A stretch of DNA of 64,000 bases from Bufo bufo (lineage: Eukaryota > Chordata > Amphibia > Anura > Bufonidae). Made by a program: the position numbers and the translations under genes. The stretch lies in NCBI RefSeq assembly GCF_905171765.1, contig NC_053391.1, positions 112,209,409 through 112,273,408 of the forward strand, read 5' to 3'. A model generated the notes under the pieces. The model saw only the letters and a program-made list of their open reading frames with translations, ran no database searches and had not been told where the DNA came from. Positions 1-10,700 of the stretch are shown here, one piece after another. Positions within the stretch are counted from its first letter, which is position 1; each line of letters opens with the position of its first letter.

Positions 1-743
1 ACTTGAACTGTCATTTGGCATTCCGGGCACTAGAGGCCACTGTTTTGCAGCTACAGCCAGCACACTCTGAGATTTGAATATGCAAAACAGATGATGACTC
101 ATGCTGAGGACTCATGCTGCTGCCTGTGAGTGAACCAGGAAGTGTTGATCTGGCATGGTGGAAGGATTGTGCTGTGAGGGACTGAATCCGATTCCATCCT
201 GGCTTGCAGATGTCTGGCAGTTAATGGACACTCAGAAGAAGGAGAGTAGCTGTTATACCCTGACTGAATCCAGCTCTTTTGAAAGAGAGGTTGTCCCAGG
301 AAGACCAGTTCAGTGTGTGGATAGAAGGCCTCATCATCAAGCAAGGCCTCACGGTTGCTAAGAGGTTGGTGGCCATCCCTGGTAGGCTGCATCCTCGGGC
401 CCAGAACGGACGCAGGTCAGTACACCTGGTTACTGATTGTTGTATTGTGTGGCGCCTGAAGTTACAGAGACTAGCCTAGGCCTAGCATTAGTTAGTTAGT
501 TAGTTAGGATTAGATCGTTTTGCTAGGCTGTACTGTAATGGACTGCAGCACAGTTATTGACTTGCAGGCTCTGCTGCGTTTGCCATCGGCTAGGGGTGGT
601 GTCCTCTGTAGCGGCACAGCACGACTTGCAGGCTCTGCTGTGTCCGCCATCGGCTAGGCCTATCCAGTGGGCAGGGACATTGACTGTGGGTCCGGGGATA
701 TAGCATTTTCTATGCATGTTTGCATTGTTTTGGTGATGCTTAT
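1..743. repeat. Left half of an older unclassified repeat
   Basis: No coding potential is supported. A short TTAG run lies near 488-505. A 64-bp tandem duplication is visible: GACTTGCAGGCTCTGCTG starts at 559 and again at 623, each copy followed by a CCATCGGCTAGG motif. Joining 743 to 12,508 across the nested insertions gives text resembling the transcribed end of an LTR (AAGTAAAGTTTCTG near 12,528), so the flanks may be one interrupted element. That assignment is inference. Confidence 0.4.
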
Positions 744-748
744 GTTAT

Positions 749-938
749 TACATAGTAACATAGTACATAAGGCCGAAAAAAGACATTTGTCCATCCAGTT
801 CGGCCTGTTATCCTGCAAGTTGATCCAGAGGAAGGCAAAAAACCCTGTGAGGTAGAAGCCAATTTTCTCCACTTTAGGGGAATAAAAAATTTCTTCCCGA
901 CTCCAATCAGAATAACTCCCTGGATCAACGACCCCTCT
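749..938 (-). other. CR1 3' untranslated region and tail
   Basis: This stretch follows the ORF2 stop. On the minus strand it carries the text ending in TGGATGGACAAATGTC then CGGCCTTATGTACTATG, a tail I recognise from vertebrate CR1-like LINEs. The last bases are imperfect 8-bp repeats. In this clade the 3' end is the part recognised by the element's own reverse transcriptase during target-primed insertion. Confidence 0.75.
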
Positions 939-3884
939 CTAGTAGCTATAGCCTGTAATATTATTACGCTCTAGAAACACATCCAGGCCCCTCTTGAATT
1001 CCTTTATTGTACTCACCATCACCACCTCCTCAGGCAGAGAGTTCCATAGTCTCACTGCTCTTACCGTAAAGAATCCTCTTCTATGTTTGTGTACAAACCT
1101 TCTTTCCTCCAGACGCAGAGGATGTCCCCTCGTCACAGTCACAGTCCTGGGGATAAATAGCTGATGGGATAGATCTCTGTACTGACCCCTGATATATTTA
1201 TACATATTAATTAGATCTCCCCTCAGTCGTCTTTTTTCTAAAGTGAATAACCCTAATTTTGATAATCTTTCAGGGTACTGTAGTTGCCCCATTCCAGTTA
1301 TTACTTTATTTGCCCTCCTCTGAACCCTCTCTAGCTCTGCTATGTCTGCCTTGTTTACAGGAGCCCAGAACTGTACACAGTACTCCATGTGTGGTCTGAC
1401 TAGCGATTTGTAAAGTGGTAGGACTATGTTCATATCACGGGAATCTATGCCCCTTTTGATGCAACCCATTATCTTGTTGGCCTTGGCAGCAGCTGCCTGA
1501 CACTGGTTTTTGCTGTTTAGTTTGCTGTTTATTAAAATTCCTAGATCCTTTTCCATGTCAGTGTTACCGAGTGTTTTACCATTTAGTATGTACGGGTGAC
1601 TTGCATTTTTCCTTCCCATGTGCATAACCTTACATTTATCAGTGTTAAACCTCATCTGCCACTTATCTGCCCAAGCCTCCAATCTATCCAGATCCCTCTG
1701 TAGTAGTATACTGTCCTCTTCAGTGTAAATTACTTTACACAGTTTAGTGTCATCTGCGAAAATTGATACTTTACTATGCAAGCCTTCTACAAGATCATTA
1801 ATAAATATATTGAAGAGAATAGGGCCCAATACTGACCCCTGAGGTACCCCACTAGTGACAGTGACCCAATCTAAGTGTGTACCGTTAATAACCACCCTCT
1901 GTTTTCTATCACTCAGCCAGTTACTTACCCACATACAGATGTTTTCTCCCAGTCCGAGCATTCTCATTTTATATACCAACCTTTTATGCGGTACAGTGTC
2001 AAATGCTTTGGAGAAGTCCAGATATACGACATCCATTGATTCGCCGCTGTCAAGTCTAGAACTTACCTCCTCATAGAAACTGATTAAATTAGTTTGACAT
2101 GACCGATCCCTCACGAAGCCATGCTGATATGGCGTTATTTGCTTATTTCCGTTGAGATGCTCTAATATAGCATCTCTCAGAAAACCTTCAAACAGTTTAC
2201 CCACAACAGATGTTAAACTTACCGGCCTATAGTTTCCAGGCTCTGTTTTTGGCCCCTTTTTGAATATTGGCACCACATTTGCCATGCGCCAATCCTGTGG
2301 GACATTCCCTGTCAGTATAGAGTCTGCAAATATCAGAAATAAGGGTCTGGCTATGACATTACTTAATTCCTTTAGGATACGGGGGTGTATGCCATCCGGT
2401 CCTGGCGATTTGTCTATTTTAATCTTTTTAAGCCGCTGATGTACTTCTTCCTGGGTCAGACAGGACACTTTTAATGGGGAATTTATTTTTGCATTCTGCA
2501 TGTCATCTGACAATTTATTTTCCTCAGTGAATACATTGGAGAAAAAAATATTTAACAGCTTTGCTTTCTCCTCGTCGCTCTCTGCGACTCCCCCCTTTTT
2601 ACTCTTTAAAGGGCCAACACCTTCAGCTTTATACTTTTTAACATTTATTTAATTGAAGAACATTTTAGGGTTAGTTTTACTCTCTTTGGCAATTAATCTC
2701 TCGGTCTCTAGTTTGGCCGCTTTTATTTGTTTTTTACATGTTCTATTTTTTTCCTTATAGTTTTTCAGTGCTTCCGTGCAACCCTCCTGTTTTAGTGTTT
2801 TATATGCTTTCTTTTTGTCATTTATTGCTTTCTTTACAGTTCTATTTATCCACATTGGTTTCTTTTTGTTCCTTAACCTTTTATTACCATACGGTATGTA
2901 CCTCTCACAATGAGTTTTTAGGATGTTTTTAAAGATATCCCATTTTGTGTCTGTATTTGTGAGGACTTTGTCCCAGTTAGTTTGGCCTATGGCCTCTCTT
3001 AGTTGGCTAAATTTAGCTTTTTTGAAGTTTGGTATTTTTGTTCCTCCCTGTAGAAACGCTCTTTTGATTGATAATTGGAAGGTTACTACTTTATGGTCAC
3101 TATTTCCCAGGTGTCCCCCGACCTGCATGTCTGTTGTTCTGTCAGGTCTATTGGTTAATACTAAGTCCAGTATGGCCGTCCCTCTAGTCGGGTCCTGAAC
3201 CAGTTGGGAGAGGTAATTGTCTTTGGTTATAGCCACGAACCTGTTTCCCTTATGAGATATACAAGTTTCAGTTTCCCAGTCTATATCTGGGTAGTTGAAG
3301 TCCCCCATAATAACCACCTCATTATGATTTGCCGCCTCGTCTATCTCGTTTAGTAGTAGATTTTCTGTGGACTCTGGTATATTAGGTGGTTTATAGTAAA
3401 CTCCTATTAGTAATTTATTGTTGTTTTTAGCTCCATGTATCTCTACCCATAGTGACTCCACATGTTCATGTCCCTCACTTATATCTTCTCGGACTGTGGG
3501 CTTTAGACAGGACTTTATATAAAGGCAGACCCCTCTCCCTCTCCGGTTTTGACGATCCTTTCTAAACAGACTGTAGCCTTGTACATTAACTGCCCAGTCA
3601 TAGCTATCATCCAGCCATGTCTCAGTTATTCCCACTATGTCATAGTCCTCCTCACACATCACTAATTCCAGTTCACCAGTTTTATTAGTCAGGCTTCTGG
3701 CATTAGTATACATACATTTGAGAGGTTTATGTATATTTTTTACCCTACACCTTTCCTTCTGAATTGTTCTAGTCCCTCCTTCCATTCCTTCCCCATTCTT
3801 ATTACCTTGCCCCCGGTCTCTATCTGCACTATCTTCCCCTCCTATAACGTAATTCCCCTCCCCCCCAGTCCCTAGTTTAAACAC
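939..3884 (-). pseudogene. CR1 ORF2: endonuclease plus reverse transcriptase, one in-frame stop
   Basis: The upstream block (3,884 to 2,649, 411 residues) is an APE-type endonuclease. Visible motifs are YTNARSLTNK, VGITETWLDD, IMGDFNYPDIDW and the C-terminal GNSDHKVV catalytic histidine motif. The downstream block (2,513 to 939) is a reverse transcriptase with SPGPDGIHPRIL, LDFSKAFDTVPHKRL, SGVPQGSVLGP and the catalytic FADDTKL box. Both blocks share one frame and are separated only by a TAA at 2,649-2,651; sense codons continue directly after it. ORF2 therefore looks like a full-length protein broken by a single nonsense codon. Its first Met overlaps the end of ORF1 by 13 bases in another frame, consistent with coupled translation of a bicistronic LINE RNA. 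A recent mutation or a sequence error are both possible. Confidence 0.9.
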
Positions 3885-4855
3885 TCCTCCAACCTTCTAG
3901 CCATCTTTCTCCCCAGCACAGCTGCCCCTTCCCCATTGAGGTGCAGCCCGTCCCTACGATAGAGCCTGTTGCCGATAGAAAAATCGGCCCAGTTCTCCAG
4001 GAACCCAAACCCCTCCATCCTACACCAGTTCTTGAGCCACTTGTTAATCTCCCTAATCTCCCATTGCCTTTCTTGTGTGGCTCGTGGTACAGGCAGTATT
4101 TCGGAAAATACTACCTTTGAGGTCCTTGCCCTCAGCTTTTGACCTAAATCCCTGAAATCATTTTTAAGGACTCTCCACCTACCTCTAACTTTGTCATTGG
4201 TTCCGATATGGACCATGACCGCTGGATCGTCTCCAGCCCCTCCCAGTAATCTGTCAACCCGATCCGCGATGTGTCGAACTCTAGCGCCAGGAAGACAGCA
4301 CACTGTTCGGCGATCACGGTCTTTGTGACAGATTTCCCTATCTGTTCCCCTAATAATGGAGTCTCCCACTACCAGCACCTGTCTGGCCTGCCCTGCTCTC
4401 CTGGTTCCCTGCTTACTGGAGCTGACATTCCCCTGACTGGCAGAGGAAGTGTCTGGCTGCAGCAGTGCCGTCCCCGGACTGACATCCCCCTCATCTGCCA
4501 AACGTGCAAACTTGTTGGGGTGTGTCAGATCAGGGCTAGCCTCCCTGGCACTCTTCCCTCTACCCCGCTTTCTAACTTTTACCCAGCTAGCTACCTCACT
4601 TTCCTCAGCCTCCTCTCTGTCACCCTCCCCCTCATCTACCCCAAAGAGTGCTTGCTCGGTGAGAAGCAAACTCTTTTGCAAATTATCAATGCCTCTCAGT
4701 GTTGCAACTTGCCCATTTAGAGACTCGATCTGCGATTCCAAACGGGTAATTTGCTCACATCTAGAACAAAGATATACACCCTCGAACGGCTGTTCCAGGA
4801 CTGCATACATCATGCAAGATGTGCACTGGACTGCGTTGTAAATTGTGCAACACAT
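3872..4855 (-). CDS. CR1 ORF1: Cys-rich N-terminus, coiled coil, SGNH esterase
   Basis: An open 327-residue frame. The N-terminus has paired cysteines (MCCTIYNAVQC, CMM, then CSRC near residue 32), resembling the zinc-binding module of CR1 ORF1. A heptad-like segment follows around residues 36-70, then a charged linker. The C-terminal half is an SGNH/GDSL hydrolase: block I VLVVGDSIIRGTD (about residue 160), a VHIGTND block (about 216) and the catalytic DGLHLN block near residue 305. ORF1 proteins of CR1/L2 LINEs bind RNA, and some carry this esterase; its substrate is unsettled. No stop or shift is visible, unlike ORF2. The first Met of the open frame is taken as the start; there is no Kozak-level proof. 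Confidence 0.87.
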   Translation of the reverse strand: MCCTIYNAVQCTSCMMYAVLEQPFEGVYLCSRCEQITRLESQIESLNGQVATLRGIDNLQKSLLLTEQALFGVDEGEGDREEAEESEVASWVKVRKRGRGKSAREASPDLTHPNKFARLADEGDVSPGTALLQPDTSSASQGNVSSSKQGTRRAGQARQVLVVGDSIIRGTDREICHKDRDRRTVCCLPGARVRHIADRVDRLLGGAGDDPAVMVHIGTNDKVRGRWRVLKNDFRDLGQKLRARTSKVVFSEILPVPRATQERQWEIREINKWLKNWCRMEGFGFLENWADFSIGNRLYRRDGLHLNGEGAAVLGRKMARRLEECLN

Positions 4856-5007
4856 ACTAAATGGGGATTACAACAGTAAAAAAGTAAAACAGTATAAATG
4901 ATTTAGATTTAGACCCTGTCTGCTGTAGTTGAAGGACCACGTAAAATTAAGCCAACAACACACAAGGAAATTATATCCAACCTTAGTTTCCAAACTCCTT
5001 TTCTTAA
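4856..5007 (-). promoter_or_regulatory. CR1 non-repeated 5' leader
   Basis: About 150 bases lie between the ORF1 start and the first monomer. The stretch is A/T-rich on the sense strand and has no other ORF. By position it is the unique part of the 5' UTR. Confidence 0.55.
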
Positions 5008-7175
5008 ACTCCTTATTTTTTAACTCCACTTAATAAGAAGCCACTTAGTAGAGCAAGCCTCAGAAAGAGCAGGCTCTGAAGAGTATACGTGGCTCAATTT
5101 ATAGCACCTGGTTGCCCCAGGCACTCGCCTTAATTAAGCAGAGAAAAAAAAAAAAAAAAAAACGATTTTAAATGCAAGTACAAAAATACAAACACTTAAC
5201 TTTCAATGATCTCTGCTGCAATCCACACTCAGCCACCTGCAATCACTCCCACAAAACCACACACAGCTCTAGAACTCCTTATTTTTTAACTCCACTTAAT
5301 AAGAAGCCACTTAGTAGAGCAAGCCTCAGAAAGAGCAGGCTCTGAAGAGTATAAGTGGCTCAATTTATAGCACCTGGTTGCCCCAGGCACTCGCCTTAAT
5401 TAAGCAGAGAAAAAAAAAAAAAAAAAAACGATTTTAAATGCAAGTACAAAAATACAAACACTTAACTTTCAATGATCTCTGCTGCAATCCACACTCAGCC
5501 ACCTGCAATCACTCCCACAAAACCACACACAGCTCTAGAACTCCTTATTTTTTAACTCCACTTAATAAGAAGCCACTTAGTAGAGCAAGCCTCAGAAAGA
5601 GCAGGCTCTGAAGAGTATAAGTGGCTCAATTTATAGCACCTGGTTGCCCCAGGCACTCGCCTTGATTAAGCAGAGAAAAAAAAAACGATTTTAAATGCAA
5701 GTACAAAAATACAAACACTTAACTTTCAATGATCTCTGCTGCAATCCACACTCAGCCACCTGCAATCACTCCCACAAAACCACACACAGCTCTAGAACTC
5801 CTTATTTTTTAACTCCACTTAATAAGAAGCCACTTAGTAGAGCAAGCCTCAGAAAGAGCAGGCTCTGAAGAGTATAAGTGGCTCAATTTATAGCACCTGG
5901 TTGCCCCAGGCACTCGCCTTGATTAAGCAGAGAAAAAAAAAAAAAAAAACGATTTTAAATGCAAGTACAAAAATACAAACACTTAACTTTCAATGATCTC
6001 TGCTGCAATCCACACTCAGCCACCTGCAATCACTCCCACAAAACCACACACAGCTCTAGAACTCCTTATTTTTTAACTCCACTTAATAAGAAGCCACTTA
6101 GTAGAGCAAGCCTCAGAAAGAGCAGGCTCTGAAGAGTATAAGTGGCTCAATTTATAGCACCTGGTTGCCCCAGGCACTCGCCTTAATTAAGCAGAGAAAA
6201 AAAAAAAAAAAAAACGATTTTAAATGCAAGTACAAAAATACAAACACTTAACTTTCAATGATCTCTGCTGCAATCCACACTCAGCCACCTGCAATCACTC
6301 CCACAAAACCACACACAGCTCTAGAACTCCTTATTTTTTAACTCCACTTAATAAGAAGCCACTTAGTAGAGCAAGCCTCAGAAAGAGCAGGCTCTGAAGA
6401 GTATAAGTGGCTCAATTTATAGCACCTGGTTGCCCCAGGCACTCGCCTTAATTAAGCAGAGGAAAAAACAAAAAAAAAACGATTTTAAATGCAAGTACAA
6501 AAATACAAACACTTAACTTTCAACGATCTCTGCTGCAATCCACACTCAGCCACCTGCAATCACTCCCACAAAACCACACACAGCTCTAGAACTCCTTATT
6601 TTTTAACTCCACTTAATAAGAAGCCACTTAGTAGAGCAAGCCTCAGAAAGAGCAGGCTCTGAAGAGTATAAGTGGCTCAATTTATAGCACCTGGTTGCCC
6701 CAGGCACTCGCCTTAATTAAGCAGAGAAAAAAAAAAAAAAAAAAAAACGATTTTAAATGCAAGTACAAAAATACAAACACTTAACTTTCAATGATCTCTG
6801 CTGCAATCCACACTCAGCCACCTGCAATCACTCCCACAAAACCACACACAGCTCTAGAACTCCTTATTTTTTAACTCCACTTAATAAGAAGCCACTTAGT
6901 AGAGCAAGCCTCAGAAAGAGCAGGCTCTGAAGAGTATAAGTGGCTCAATTTATAGCACCTGGTTGCCCCAGGCACTCGCCTTAATTAAGCAGAGAAAAAA
7001 AAAAAAAAAAAACGATTTTAAATGCAAGTACAAAAATACAAACACTTAACTTTCAATGATCTCTGCTGCAATCCACACTCAGCCACCTGCAATCACTCCC
7101 ACAAAACCACACACAGCTCTAGAACTCCTTATTTTTTAACTCCACTTAATAAGAAGCCACTTAGTAGAGCAAGCC
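5008..7175 (-). repeat. Eight full plus one partial ~265-bp 5' monomers
   Basis: Unit starts (ACTCCTTATTTTTTAACTCC) fall at 5,008, 5,274, 5,540, 5,797, 6,061, 6,326, 6,591, 6,859 and 7,124, giving spacings of 257-268 bp. Length differences come mostly from a poly-A run in each unit. Copies are otherwise nearly identical. The ninth unit ends after about 52 bases at the Gypsy LTR. The array abuts the LINE's 5' end in the same orientation, so it is best read as tandem promoter monomers like those of rodent L1, with the truncation expected of LINE 5' ends. Confidence 0.85.
5097..5103 (-). promoter_or_regulatory. TATA-like box in the first monomer (repeated in each unit)
   Basis: Each monomer reads GGTGCTATAAATTGAGCC on the LINE sense strand, a good TATA match followed by the GAGCCTGCTC text where a start site could fall. 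The first copy is at 5,097-5,103; the others recur every ~265 bp. Function is inferred from position and motif only. Confidence 0.45.
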
Positions 7176-7711
7176 TGGTGTACAGGAAACAAGACAATAC
7201 CATATAAACAATGTCTCTCTGGATCCACAACTAAGGAACAAAGGGAGACCCCTGCAATAGACCTGCCGCTCTCCCTCACTGCTCAGCCTATGCGAACACC
7301 CCAAAGGTGGATGGCCGCATATCCACGTTCCTCGGCTATCTATTACCTGAAGACTCTACAATAGTGAAGGGACATGACCACCGGCTCCCTACACTGACAC
7401 GGAGGGAGTCAGGGTCACCTGGATCCAGAAAAGACAAAATCATAAATACATAAACAGCACTTATCTTGCAGACGAATGACGACTGACGACTGGGAACAGG
7501 GAACTGGGAACAGCATGCACACACACTCCAGGAAGTTGTATCAGCTGCACACTACTGCATTATGGGGAGGAACTTAAAGGGTAGCGATCAGACTAACTGC
7601 ATGACAGCTGAGATAGACTAACGAGATGAGAAACTAAACCAAAACAAAGAAATTCAAGGAGGAGGATCTGAGAAGCTCCTGTGAGCGCTTCTCAGCTGTC
7701 TGGCTGTGACA
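7176..7711 (-). repeat. 3' LTR of the Gypsy element (outer 9 bases missing)
   Basis: Matches 11,965-12,507 with four substitutions and one 7-bp GGGAACT-type tandem difference in about 536 bases. The terminal TGTCACGGA present at 11,956 is absent; the sequence passes straight from the CR1 monomer (AGCAAGCC) into TGGTGTACAGG. Confidence 0.92.
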
Positions 7712-10700
7712 GTACCCCTCCCTCTAGGAGTGGACTCCGGACACTCAGGGCCCACCTTCTCAGGATGGGACCTATGGAAAGCCCTGATGAGACGAGAGGC
7801 CTTAATGTCCGTCACTGGGACCCACATGCTCTCCTCAGGACCATAACCCTCCCAATGAACGAGGTACTGGAGGGAACCGCGGACAAGACGAGAATCCACA
7901 ATCCTAGAGACCTGAAATTCAAGATTTCCATCAACCATAATCGGAGGAGGAGGCAAAGGCGAGGGTACAATAGGTTGAACATAAGGTTTCAATAAGGACT
8001 TATGAAAAACATTATGGATCTTCCAAGTCTGAGGAAGATCAAGACGGTAGGCAACAGGATTAATGACAGACAGTATCTTGTAAGGCCCAATAAACCTAGG
8101 ACCCAACTTCCAGGAGGGAACCTTCAATTTGATATTCTTGGTAGACAACCACACCAGATTACCAACATTCAGGTCCGGACCAGGCACACGTCTCTTATCC
8201 GCCACACGCTTATATCTCTCACTCATGCTCTTTAGATTATCCTGAATCTTTTGCCAAATAGATGACAAAGACGAGGAGAATCTGTCCTCATCAGGCAAAC
8301 CAGAAGAGCCCTCTCCCGAGAAAGTCCCAAACTGCGGATGGAACCCATATGCACCAAAAAATGGTGATTTATCAGAGGACTCCTGACGACGGTTATTTAA
8401 AGCAAACTCAGCAAGGGACAAAAAAGAACACCAATCTTCCTGATTCTCCGCCACAAAACAGCGCAGATATGTCTCCAGATTCTGATTGACGCGCTCTGTC
8501 TGGCCATTCGACTGCGGATGGAAAGCAGAAGAGAATGACAACCGAACCCCCAAGCGAGAACAGAAAGCCTTCCAGAATCTGGAAACAAACTGCGTGCCCC
8601 TATCAGAGACTATGTCTGAAGTAATCCCATGCAATTTGACAATGTGGTCAATAAATGCCTGCGCCAGCGTCTTAGCATTGGGCAAACCAGGAAAAGGGAT
8701 AAAATGCACCATTTTGCTAAAACGGTCCACCACCACCAGAATCACAGACTTCCCCGAGGAACGAGGCAAGTCCGTTATGAAGTCCATGGACAGATGTGTC
8801 CAAGGACGGGAAGGAATGGGCAAAGGAAGGAGAGGACCTGATGGCCGTGAATGAGGGACCTTGGCACGAGCGCAAGTCTCGCAAGCTGCCACAAAACCCT
8901 CAACCGACTTACGAAGCGCAGGCCACCAGAATCTCCGAGCGATGAGATCCAGTGTGGCTCTTGCCCCCGGGTGCCCAGCAAGGACCGTGTCGTGGTGTTC
9001 TTTAAAAATCTTGTGTCTCAAAGCGAGAGGCACAAACAACCTCCCAGGAGGACAAAGATCAGGAGCTTCTGACTGGGCTGCCTGCACCTCTGCCTCCAAT
9101 TCAGGAAAAAGAGCAGATACCACCACACCTTCAGCCAAAATGGGACCCGGGTCTTCAAAATTCCCACCTCCCGGAAAACAACGTGACAGGGCATCTGCCT
9201 TCACATTCTTAACCCCAGGGCGGAACGTAACAACAAAATTAAACTTTGAAAAGAAAAAAGACCATCTGGCCTGTCTCGGGTTCAGACGTTTGGCTGACTC
9301 CAAGTAGGCCAGATTTTTATGGTCAGTAAACACGGTAATAGGGTGTCTGGCTCCCTCTAGCCAATGGCGCCATTCCTCAAAAGCCAACTTGATGGCCAAC
9401 AATTCCCTATCTCCCACATCATAATTTCTCTCTGCGGAGGAGAGTTTCTTTGAGAAAAAGGCACACGGTTGCCGTTTGGCAGGAGAGGAACCCTGAGACA
9501 AGACCGCACCCACCCCTACCTCAGAAGCATCAACCTCAACTATGAAGGGTAACGAAATATCAGGTTGTACTAGGATGGGAGCGGAAGCAAAACTCTCCTT
9601 GATATTAGAAAAGGCCTTACGCGCCTCTACCGACCAGGAAGAAAAATCTACCCCCTTTCTGGTCATATCAGTGAGTGGTTTAACAACAGAGGAATAATTC
9701 AAAATAAATTTCCTGTAATAATTGGCAAAGCCCAAAAAACGCATCAGCGCCTTCTGATTCTCAGGAAGCTCCCACTCAAGCACAGCGCGGACCTTCTCGG
9801 GGTCCATGCGAAAACCAGAAGCGGAGACAAGAAACCCCAGAAATTGGATTTCTGGAACCGCAAACACACATTTTTCCAGTTTCGCGTATAATTTATTCTC
9901 CCGCAGAATGAGCAAGACCTGACGTAAGTGTTCCTTATGAGTCTTGAAATCAGGAGAAAAAATCAAAATGTCATCCAAATACACTAATACAAATTTTCCC
10001 ATTAAATGATAAAAAATGCTGTTCACGAAATGCTGAAAAACGGCTGGGGCATTCATCAAACCAAAAGGCATAACCAAATTCTCAAAATGGCCCTCAGGGG
10101 TATTGAAAGCCGTCTTCCATTCGTCTCCTTCTCTGACCCTAACCAGGTTGTATGCCCCTCTTAGGTCTAATTTGGAAAAGACTTTAGCCCCAACAACCTG
10201 GTTAAACAGGTCCGGGATCAGAGGAAGCGGATAAGGGTCACGAATAGTGATACTGTTCAGCTCCCTGAAATCCAGACAAGGTCTTAAAGAACCATCTTTT
10301 TTCTTAACAAAGAAAAAACCAGCGCCAACAGGTGACTTCGAGGGTCGTATGTGTCCTTTTCTCAGACTCTCAGAGATATAAGCACGCATAGCGACCCTCT
10401 CAGGTTGGGAGAGATTGTATAAATGAGATTTAGGCAGCTTGGTGCCTGGGATGAGATTAATAGGGCAATCATACTCCCTGTGCGGAGGCAAACCCTGAAC
10501 TCCACTCTCAGAGAAGACATCCAAAAATTCAGAGAGGAAAGGTGGTACAGTCTTAGTAGAAACCTCAGAAACAGATGTTATGAGGCAATTCTCTCTGCAA
10601 AAGTCACTCCAACCATTTATTTGCCTCGCTTGCCAATCAATGGTGGGGTTATGTTTAGTGAGCCAGGGTAGCCCCAACACTAGAGGAGTAGGCAAACCGC

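Larger units (their letters stand above)
749..7175 (-). mobile_element. CR1-type non-LTR retrotransposon with promoter monomers
   Basis: A nearly complete LINE reads right to left: tandem 5' monomers (5,008-7,175), a short leader, ORF1 with a zinc-finger-like N-terminus and an SGNH esterase, ORF2 with an endonuclease and a reverse transcriptase, and a 3' tail of short ACATAGTA-type repeats at 749-765. Esterase-bearing ORF1 and short terminal tandem repeats instead of a poly-A tail are known features of the CR1/L2/L3 clades. The 5' boundary stops inside the ninth monomer exactly where the Gypsy LTR begins. The left edge could shift by a few bases because the flank GTTATTA merges with the tail. 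Confidence 0.88.

Noticed and set aside
4271..4841. Plus-strand frames of 149 and 130 codons
   Set aside because: They are antisense shadows of LINE ORF1.
8486..9307. Plus-strand frames of 122 and 148 codons
   Set aside because: Antisense to the Gypsy integrase region, which has clear motifs on the minus strand.
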